Positions 55,459 to 64,000 of a stretch of 64,000 nucleotides of DNA are shown here, piece by piece. The position numbers were made by a program, and so were the translations under genes. Source of the stretch: Siderastrea radians (Eukaryota > Cnidaria > Anthozoa > Scleractinia > Rhizangiidae); contig OZ024890.1 in NCBI GenBank assembly GCA_964017195.1, positions 45,137,926-45,201,925 of the forward strand, given 5' to 3'. The stretch's first letter is position 1. Each line of letters begins with the position of its first letter. The notes beneath the pieces are model-generated. The model worked only from the letters and a program-made list of their open reading frames with translations. It searched no databases and had not been told where the DNA came from.

Positions 55459-56411
55459 GAAGGGCTTATTTAAATCATAAATTAAACTAAGTTAGACTGT
55501 TATTACACTACTACCAAGGCAGAACAAGAAATGAGTTGTGTATCGTATCGTTTAACATAGAAACTGCCATTTGCACCCAAATTTTCAAACTTTGACATTT
55601 GCAACAGAGTTTCTTTAAACTAAGTAAAAAATAAAAACACAGACTTGAGGTACGCCAGGTTTTGACGCTTGGACCACCTGTCCTTTCTAGCACTATTTTT
55701 TTTCTTTTGCGTTTTTCTGACATTTCAACCAGTGTTTCAATTCTGACCCCTAAATGGGGAGAGAAAGGGAGGGGCGGCAGGTTTATTTTAAAATCTGACT
55801 TCCAAAATGAGAGCTCAATAAGAAGGAAGAGCTAGATATAATAACTAGTATACGCCAAAGTAACGCTGCTGGTTACTGTTAATGACACACTTTAAATATC
55901 GCCCTTTTAAATTGTGGGAATGGTAAATTAATGTTCTGCTTGGGCCCCTTTTGTATTAGAAACGTAATCTGAAAATTGCACACAAGAACACCCTGATCGT
56001 TGTTTATTCCATCAAAGAACTAAAAAGCCGGATATAGGTCATTATAAATTATACTCTAGAGCTTGGTCAATTTAATTGTTTATTTAGGTTATATGTTATC
56101 ATTAAGGCTTGCTTACGAATGCAGGTGCTCAGAGATAAAATGTTTACAGTCACAGTGGTATCCTGACTTTTAATTCGTTCCTAGAAGATTTATAAGATGC
56201 TAATTATGATAATAATTTTGATTGTTTTTAATCATGCAAATCCCGGTTGCCTCCTTGTCTTAGAGTGTCTAAATGGAAGCACACCGTTATAAATTATACC
56301 TTCAATAATACATTCGAACAAACATGCCCTTCGGAACGTTGCACCCTGTACGGAACGTAAGATAGTATGTTATAACAAGAGAACGAATTGGTTATATTTA
56401 GTAATTATAGA
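55459..56411. other. no supported gene
   Basis: AT-rich 3' flank of the GPCR; nothing recognised. Confidence 0.4.
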
Positions 56412-56628
56412 TTAACCCTTTCATCCCCAGAGTCAGTTATGGAGACATTAGGGCGCTTCTTACTTTTGAGGTCTGTGGATGAAATCACGCTATGGTGTTA
56501 CCATTCAAATGAAACCTCATCAGCAGTACTTTCACATGGTACTATTTATATTTGAGTATTTTACAGAGTGAAATTTGGGATTCGTCTTGAATTTTGATTT
56601 TAGGCACTCTTGGGAGTGAAATTGTTAA
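56412..56628. mobile_element. 217-bp TTAA-flanked MITE (piggyBac-like)
   Basis: Begins TTAACCCTTTCATCCCCAGA and ends (reverse complement) TTAACAATTTCACTCCCAAG. TTAA at both ends with a CCCTTT/CAATTT inverted terminus is piggyBac-like. Non-coding. Termini resemble those of the tandem array at 20766 in type but differ in sequence. Confidence 0.75.
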
Positions 56629-57714
56629 CACAAGGTGCCGAGACTGATCAGATTTACGAAACCCCAACTCCCCAATGAGTATTGTCGGTTTACCTCACCG
56701 CAGTTCCCAGTGGTACCGAGTGTGCCAGTCGACGACCTAAGTCAACCTATCTCAACTACCTCGACCAGTAAGACGGCAACAAAATCAACCCGCGAGAAGC
56801 ACAAAGGGCATTTTAATCTGGCATACACTAAACAACCCTCCCCTGATTGAGAACCCTTTATCCACTAGGTCCAACGATCAGAGACAAAAGCCCCAGGCCA
56901 ACATTAGCTACGACTTGTTGAAACTTGGCCTCAAATTGCCCTTGAAGCGGCGGCGGTTCTGATTGATATTTAAAAAAAAAATTCACAAATTATGATAAAT
57001 TGAACCCTTTTTTGTGATGGGATTTTGACAGAAAGTTACGAACGCCTAACACGGGCGATAATCAAGATGCGAGATTCAAAAACTTAAGTCTGTGTAATTT
57101 GGGGAAAAACCAAAGTCCAGTTGCAAGTAATAAGAAAGCAAGCCTTCCTAAGATTCAGTCATTCATTGCAAATCTTTGCATTTTGAAGCATAATCTGCGC
57201 CAGCTTCTTGATCAAGTTTTCTATGTATTTAGCCATAAGTGCAACTACAGGCATCACCCCCGTTAGGAGCTTTGTTACACCTTGGTAACAACCATTCCAT
57301 CGGCGGTGATTCTTGTTGAGTGAGCGGAGCTTGCTTGACTTATGTCACTTGCTGCTGCTTCTTGAACAGATTCACCGTCATCATCAAGGTACGAGCCTTG
57401 TTTAGAGTCCTGTTGATAGAGACTGCAGTCACAGTCATTATACTTACTTACACCTGGCTTTAAAATGAGGGCTGCGATCATTGAGCACTGTGTAGCAATT
57501 TTGTGGCATTATTTGAGAGCATGGCACCAAGCAACTTTAAACGTAGTTTAGCCTGGTTTCCATGTAATAATTGCGATTGCTACCATGGTTTGAGATCGGA
57601 CCACACCAGGTCACAAGTCGAAGGGAAAGGCATCTACATTAAGCCCTCTTGTGTACGCAGCTTAGGACAGGTGTCGCTGAGACAAGACGCTTGTTCAGTG
57701 CGGACAAAAAGATT
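56629..57714. other. possible exon scraps, otherwise empty
   Basis: The plus strand near 56640 reads AETDQIYETPTPQ before a stop, a tyrosine-containing tail-like peptide without context. Near 57541 CCTGGTTTCCATGTAATAAT resembles the inverted sequence at about 61780-61805, probably a small repeat end. No firm gene. Confidence 0.3.
57275..57409 (-). CDS. possible terminal exon (cytoplasmic-tail-like)
   Basis: After a possible acceptor (CTATCAACAG) the minus strand reads DSKQGSYLDDDGESVQEAAA, then SDISQASSAHSTRITADGM and a stop. It is acidic and Ser/Ala-rich, like a receptor tail. No other exon of such a gene is visible. Low confidence. Confidence 0.22.
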   Translation of the reverse strand, partial: DSKQGSYLDDDGESVQEAAASDISQASSAHSTRITADGMVVTKV

Positions 57715-58762
57715 TTAAGGTGGCTCCATACACTTTTTCCTCAGTTTCAAGAGACAAGTATACATAACTTTCTGATCTGACGATTTTCAAGACATTGATT
57801 CATATTTCACTAGGAAAAAGCTATAAAAGCAACTAGCCTAGACTTTATACTTTTGAAAAAAGTCAGAATTTCTGGGCCTGGCCGGTTTCCATGGCAGCCA
57901 CTAATATAGTTGTTTGGCTCATTGTTCAAGATTACACGGTTTCTTCAAGTCTTTTCTTAGTTTTGATACGGTAAATTTTCGCTATTTTTGTCATAAAGCT
58001 GTTGTCGTCTGAGAAGTCTCAGCTGGCAAAGCCATTTTGTACATAAGTTTTGCCAGAATAGTAAATTTTCGTTTCTGACGATTAGTGCAGAAGTGCATAT
58101 ACAAAAATTGCTTTTACTATATTATGACTGAAAAAACACAAAAATCCTACAAATGTTCCAATTTAAAAAAAATTGACCGAGTGCAACGCGCGCGATAAAC
58201 GCGTGAAAATGCCTCAAAACCCACCTGTTTTCGTGACGTCACCAAAATAAAAGTTCTTCAAGTTACGGGATTGCGCATGCTTGTGATTCCTTTGCGTGGA
58301 CGAGCGTTAGGACTAGCGTGGGCAGCACGCGGGTAAGCGGTAGAAAAGCTTTTCCAGAGCTTTTCTTTCCAAAGAAAGACATTTTTCTGAACAACTTTTC
58401 AAGTTGAGAAAGGAAAGAAGTTCTTCACGAAAAATTCTTGAAGACGTGTAATGATTCGTGCAACGTTTTCGGTCCAATGTGTATTGCATGAACTTAAAGA
58501 TCACAATCGAAAATAAATATTTTCAATCAAAGGACGGCAACTGTCAGCTACAAAAGCGGTTTTTCATAATTTCACTGCTATGTACTCGACAGATTTTGAA
58601 AAGGTTAGCCATAACGATGACTCAATCAGACTTTGGAAAAGTTCACCTGGGAGGTTGATTGGGACATGTCATCTGAGTCGGACTGTCCCGCTCCTCGCGC
58701 CCGCTTGCGCCAATTTAATTCCCATTCCTCGCGTTCTAAAACACTATATGGAGCCATCTTAA
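57715..58762. mobile_element. 1,048-bp TTAA-flanked TIR element
   Basis: Left TTAAGGTGGCTCCATACACT; right, reverse complement, TTAAGATGGCTCCATATAGT. TTAA at both ends. No transposase ORF recognised. Its right TTAA is also the left TTAA of the next element. Confidence 0.75.
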
Positions 58763-58836
58763 AGGGAACCTTCACTGTCATAACAAATTGACGTTAAATT
58801 GTTGGAAATAAAGTCTAAATTACAATGCTTTTTTAA

Positions 58837-60669
58837 CAAGGCCTAACCTACGAACCAAAAGAGATCGCGCATGGACTCGCACATTACTTTGGCTCTGTGG
58901 TCCAGAAAATAAGAGTAGGACTCTTAGCCCCACCACGCAGATCATTACTCTCGCCCAAAACTCATCATACTTTCAGGCTGTCAACAATAAGTGAAGAATT
59001 TGTCAGGACAGAACTAAAGAAAATCAGGTCCTCTAAATCAACTGGTCTTGCAGATATTCCTGCACGTCTTCTAAAGGACGGTTCTGACGCAATAGCCAAA
59101 CCCCTGACCTTGCTTATGAACAGAACCATATCTGAAGGCTCAATACCTTCGGAATGGAAGCATGCTGTTGTAACACCTGTATATAAATCTGATTCTAAGA
59201 CGGATCCAGCCAACTACCGTCCAATCTCTGTACTTCCAGTTTTCAGTAAAATCCTAGAGCGTGCAGTGCACAAGATGGTTATACCTATTTACAGCAGCAC
59301 AATCTTCTCTCTGTCTACCAGTCTGGCTTTCGCAGCCTACACTCCACCAGCACGTGCCTGGCTGATGTAACTAATACCCTGCTAAAGAACATTGATAATG
59401 GTCAACTTACTGGCCTTGTTTTTTTAGACTTTAAAAAGGCCTTTGATACTCTCGATCACAGATTATTACTCGATAAGCTAACTGCGCTTGGGTCCAGTAA
59501 GGCCTCTGTGCAATGGTTTAATGCTTATTTGATAGATAGATTGTAAAGTGTTGTTGTTAATGGGTTAACTTTCGACCCTCAATCCATCTGTTTTGGTGTC
59601 TCTCAAGGGTCATTGATTGGCCCCTTATTATTCATAATTTATATCAATGATCTGCCCTCAATTGTGTCGCATTGCAAAATTCAGTTATATGCGGATGATA
59701 CCCTTCTATACGCTAGCAGTAGCTCCGTCACTGATATTAAATTCATGCTATCTGAAGATCTAAAGCATATAATAGAATGGCTAAATGATAACTTCCTATA
59801 CCTTAACTACAGCAAAACTAAGCTAATGTTAACGGGTACACACCAGAGGCTTGCCCGCGTTGATAATTTTACAGTTAAGGCAAAGGACACTGTCCTGTCA
59901 CGAGTTTATCAATTTAAGTATCTTGGGGTTGTACTGGATTCGTGCCTCTCATGGAATGATCACGTGGATTACATCGGACGTAAAGTGTCTGCAAGACTCG
60001 GTATGCTTCGCACAGCACGTAAGGTCATTTCGCGGGAGTCGTGCATAACTCTTTACAACGCCATGTTACTCCCAATATTTGACTATTGTGCCACTATATG
60101 GGACTCCTGTGGCAGGACCAATCGCGATTACTTAGATAAACTACATAGACGTGCCGCCAGCATTATTGAGGGAAACAAAGTCTCTAAGCCACAGGTTGCG
60201 CAGGTATTTAGTTGGCCCTCACTCCAGTCCTGCCGGGACTATCTGAAATGCATGCTAGTTGTTAAATGTTTACATAACTTGGCTCCACCCTATCTGCTTA
60301 AGGAATTTCACCATTCACGCGAATTTCACGATTATAATACGCGCCATAGAGATTTGCTGCGTCCGCCTTTTGCGAAAACATCTAAGTATCAGGGCTCCTT
60401 CAGGGTTAGCGGAACTAAAATATGGAACAGCCTCCCGTTGAAACTGAGGAGGGTTCAAAAAGCTTTTTAAATCTAGCTGAATTTACCCCCATCGCTTACA
60501 GTAATTGAGTGTTACTATGTTAATACTCTTGTAATCTGAAATTTTGTATTCTGTAATATGTTATTTGTATGTAAATTTATGTTAAACAGAGCCCCATTCA
60601 AACCAGCCTCGCTGAACTGGGCACCTCTGTCTAAATATTGTTGAAATAAAATAAATGAAAGAAACGAAA
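58837..60669 (+). mobile_element. 5'-truncated CR1/L2-like non-LTR retrotransposon
   Basis: Reverse-transcriptase coding remnant followed by a short 3' UTR that ends in an A-rich tandem (GAAATAAAATAAATGAAAG). It is inserted within the TTAA element. Missing the endonuclease end. Confidence 0.8.
58839..60470 (+). pseudogene. reverse transcriptase remnant of the CR1/L2-like element
   Basis: Contains GLADIPARLLKDGSDAIAKP, IPSEWKHAVVTPVYKS, NYRPISVLPVFSKILERAV, then in another frame HNLLSVYQSGFRSLHSTSTC, GLVFLDFKKAFDTLDH, QGSLIGPLLFIIYINDLP, the catalytic YADDT, and YLNYSKTKLMLTG. The C-terminal region carries IFDYCATIWDSCG and YNTRHR ... GTKIWNSLPL, typical of these elements. Breaks: a one-base deletion at about 59279 (frame change) and a TAA at 59544-59546 in place of a sense codon. 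Not functional. Confidence 0.88.
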
Positions 60670-61085
60670 GTTTTCGTGTTCAAAAAATTGGAGATAAATA
60701 TCGCTTGTTTTCACTTTTGAATTTCCCGCTCGCCACCATTTTGAATTTTTATGACGTCAAACAATTTAACGTCAATTTGTTATAACAGTGGAGGTTCCCT
60801 TTAATTAGGGAATCCTAGATTATGATGACGTTCCCTAGGGACTAGAATAAATAGTGCGTGTCAATAAGTTGATCTATACTTTGTCCTGGGGACAGGTCGC
60901 ACGAGCGTTGGCGACAATGAAACTCTGTATCATTTCGTCCCCGCGACCAGAACGTCTACAAATTCAAGCCAGTTTGATTTATGCGGCTTTCATTAAAATT
61001 GGCACGTCACACGAAGGTAATTGTCACTGTAACTTTCCCAGCTTCATTTCCCAGCGACTTGTCGCCTAGTGTGTCCTGACCTTTA

Positions 61086-61753
61086 AGGTCGGCACACACG
61101 AGGGGAATAGTCCCTGCGACTGGTCCCTGAGACTAGTCCCGGGACCAATTCCCTTCGTCTGCACTACCCATTTTGGTCAAAAAATGTAGTTGCAGGGACC
61201 AAAATTTGGTCCCTGCTACTAGTCCCACGAATTCAAACTTGATTGAATTCGTGGGACCAGTCCCGGGGACTAGTCCCACAAACTATGCTTGGTCCCTTCG
61301 TGTGTACTGTTCGTGGGACAAGTCCCTGCGACCAAATGAAAATATTTCATCGGATCTTTTACTTTTTTCCAGTTGACCTTGTCTTTATTGGGAGTCTTGA
61401 TCGAACAGTTGTCTTTTTACGCTTCTGTACTAGCAATGTAGGACACTGCAGAAAAACCTTTATCGAAATTGCAAATGACAAACACTGATAGACCGCACGA
61501 AGTATGAACCGGTTTGCAGTTGATTTATTTCGATGTTTTGTGGCTAATCTAGTAAATTCGGTTTCACTGTTGAGGATCGCTTTATTTTTCGTCTCCACAT
61601 TTCGGCAAATTTTAGTTAAAGTCTCCTAAATTAAATCCTTCAAGGGCTTGTCCCCGCAACTATTTCCTTCGTGTACACACTACAGGGGACCAGTCGCAGG
61701 GACCAGACGCATGGAGCAGTCGCAGGGACTAGTCCTCTCGTGTGTGCCGACCT
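61086..61753. mobile_element. Harbinger-like MITE with long TIRs and internal GTCCC repeats
   Basis: Ends AGGTCGGCACACACGAGGGG (left) and AGGTCGGCACACACGAGAGG (right, reverse complement). The inverted repeats extend about 40 bases and are flanked by TTA on both sides (61083-61085, 61754-61756), the target size and type of PIF/Harbinger elements. The interior is full of GGGACTAGTCCC-type palindromic subrepeats. No transposase. Confidence 0.8.
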
Positions 61754-64000
61754 TTACGCTGGCTGGGATCGTGGTGATCAAAGCAATTATATGGAAACCA
61801 GGCTTTACGCAGCCACAGGTTGTCCAAACTGGTGGAAAAAGAGGTTATTTTGTAAGTTTAGAAGGCCTATGGCTGACCATAAGTTGCAGCCTAACACCTG
61901 TTGGGCAGCGCAAAAATCGTTTCCAACAATGATGTGATAATCATGACTGGCCAATGAAAAACCATGACAACAAAAAATAAACAAAGCATTCAGTTGACCA
62001 CACACGGCCAATTTAAGGTGCGGAACGACAGATTTTCTTAAAACTGGTCGGCAATAAAAAAACAAAAACAGTTTAACCGGCTTTGAGTGCAAATGGTTCT
62101 ACCACGCTAAGACTCCAAACATTACTTTCTCACATGTCCTATTACTCAGTAGTTTCGTCTTTCGACTTCGTCAGTTGGCCGCCATATTGGAATTTTTCAC
62201 GTTACCTTACGTTTTCCAAATTCATTCAGTACAGAGCTCAGAAAACAAAGTTGAGTAGCAAGTACTGTTGTAACAGATTGATGATGCAACTGCTTTAAAT
62301 GTTAGCGTACGTAGTAACATCAAATACGCAATTTCATTACATCTGCTTAGGTTGCAAGACAGAACGGCTGTGACTTCCTTTCCAGAGCTAATTGGCGTAG
62401 AAAAATACAAGCTTTTTGATTTTACAGAAGATATGACTGTAACTCCATTATTACCTGTGATAAGTAGTAATCACGCTCATCCCAAATTCGATCTTCAAAT
62501 GACCTGGACAAGATAACGGGAAAACAAACGTCAGTGCGCTTTCACTCACAATAATGAATAATTTTCATGTTTTAACGAAACTATTGGGAAAAATAGCACC
62601 AAAGGCAGATTGAACAACAATTTTTGAATTGTCGCGTTAGAGGTTTTAATAGAAAGTTACGACGGCTTCATTGCTAAAGTTATAGAACATCATGCTGCTA
62701 GAGTACCCAGTAATTGGTCTGACATGTACAAGTCCTCGTTTTGAGTGCCTCTGATTTTTCTCTTTCTTCTTTTATTTATTTGAATTGGCCTGCTTCGTCG
62801 TTATCACTTCAAAATTTCATCATCAAAAATATCAAATCCTTATCAACTCTCAGTTTACCTATTGTCAGGTCATATATATGATGTAGTTTATTTATACATG
62901 TGGGATGCTGATAGCAATTCAATTTACTTACTGTCCTTTCTTGGTCAGAATATAATCTGAGCTGTACATTCCCGGATCACTTCCGTACGAATTGCCTGGG
63001 TGAGACTGCATTCTATAATCAATAAGCAGTTTATATCAGACCTTGCTTCAATACCTTCGATTGGGTCTTAGTAACCCCACAATTGCCTTCGTTCTTTACG
63101 AAACTTGTCTTGAAAGTACAATATTTATCCAACACCTTTCCTAGAAATGTTTATGCGCATTGTTAAGGCGCATCTGTTATCTACGACATATTATACCGTA
63201 TCTGATAGAGAAATAAAGATATAGATGCAGCGAAAACAGTCATTGGTAAGAACAAACAAACAGCCCCTTTTAGTTCCCTCAAGTCACAATTTACTCTCCT
63301 TTTATGAGAACCGGATCTCGATTGCTTTAGGCTAAGTAAAATGTTCTGGAATGGAATGTCCTTGAAATGTTTCTATTTCTTGCGGCTAAGAAAGGCTCTG
63401 TATAAAAAAGCTTTACATAATTTGTAGTCGATATCAAGCCGCATTAATTGTAAAGCGAAGTTAAAAATTGCAATACGGTGTGCATATTTGTTACTCTCAT
63501 ATTTTTTTTTCAAAAACCAATTAAACTATTACGTTAAATTTACAGGTGAATCTAATTTTTAAAACAATGAAAAAAAATAAAGTTTTTGAGAAAATTTCAG
63601 CCACACATTCTCAACATTTCCCCAGGCTCAATATTCTTGCAATAAAGAAGAGTGTAAACATTTTAGCATTTAGTATTAGGTGTCTCCGATCAAAATGAGC
63701 CTCTCTACATATCAAAACAATAGTTGGCCCGGTTGTTCGAGGACCGATCAACATGCTCAGTTTGAATAATAGCGTATAAAATTTACAAAGTCCATGAATA
63801 TTTCTGACGATTTCAATTCTACAAATTCAAGATAAATCAAAAATAAAAACACACACAAACTAGTCAAGTGTTAACTACCGAATTAGTTTGCTGTTCCAGT
63901 TTCTGGAACCAAAATTTCCAACATTTCGGAAATGTTGGAACCAACATTTCCAAATTCCAATTCGATCCGGAACCCGAGGGCCACAGGTTTGTCAATCCCT
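61754..64000. other. no supported gene
   Basis: AT-rich to the window end. Short ORFs on both strands (61805-62410) are unassigned. A small perfect palindrome CCAACATTTC-G-GAAATGTTGG lies at 63918-63938. Confidence 0.35.

Larger units (their letters stand above)
58759..60804. mobile_element. TTAA-flanked TIR element containing a retrotransposon
   Basis: Left TTAAAGGGAACCTTCACTGT...CATAACAAATTGACGTTAAA; right, reverse complement, TTAAAGGGAACCTCCACTGT...TATAACAAATTGACGTTAAA. TIRs of about 45 bases, nearly identical. The interior 58837-60669 is a non-LTR retrotransposon, so the original element was only about 0.2 kb, a MITE. Confidence 0.85.

Overview
The window looks like nuclear DNA of a cnidarian, most likely an anthozoan such as a stony coral. 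It is AT-rich and gene-poor, the genes have GT-AG introns, and it is packed with small inverted-repeat transposons, SINEs, Penelope-like fragments and non-LTR relics. Gene families recognisable by sequence are rhodopsin-class GPCRs of the cnidarian-expanded type, a secreted PAN/EGF/fibrinogen-like gene, and a multi-exon gene with a DDE/RNase H-like core and a C2H2 finger. All identifications come from reading the sequence and from memory of the families; no search was run.

Layout. 0-8.9 kb: a 5'-truncated GPCR (1541-2362, +), then a three-exon secreted PAN-EGF-fibrinogen-like gene on the minus strand (8843 to 4005). Its EGF exon is split by an 803-bp TIR transposon flanked by TA. A complete type I hammerhead ribozyme (6748-6818) lies in its first intron beside a 281-bp palindrome. 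The promoter and first codons of the gene are duplicated in inverted orientation at 9552-9702. 11.9-19.3 kb: a ten-exon minus-strand gene with a DDE-like core, damaged by one in-frame stop and two frameshifts. 20.8-25.1 kb: six near-identical tandem copies of a TTAA-ended element, abutting a 58-codon membrane ORF. 28.2-29.6 kb: a 5'-truncated L1/Tx1-like insertion with a 12-bp target duplication, itself hit by a 300-bp TA-flanked element.

35.5-36.5 kb: an intact GPCR (+) just behind a splice acceptor. 39.9-40.7 kb: a 113-bp minisatellite. 50.0-51.3 kb: a long inverted repeat with about 340-bp arms. 54.3-55.3 kb: a second intact GPCR (+), again just behind an acceptor and preceded by a palindromic Penelope-like repeat. 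56.4-61.8 kb: a cluster of TTAA elements, one of which contains a dead CR1/L2-like retrotransposon, followed by a Harbinger-like MITE. The rest is mostly non-coding sequence in which I see no supported gene.

How the genes relate. The GPCRs at 1.5 and 35.5 kb are close paralogues (shared GAIAVERMH block); the third, at 54.3 kb, is more distant. The secreted gene and the DDE-like gene are unrelated to them. The main story is mobile-element remodelling of a gene-poor region: an EGF exon split by a transposon, inverted duplication of a promoter, MITE amplification into a satellite, and nested insertions whose boundaries are confirmed by restored reading frames.
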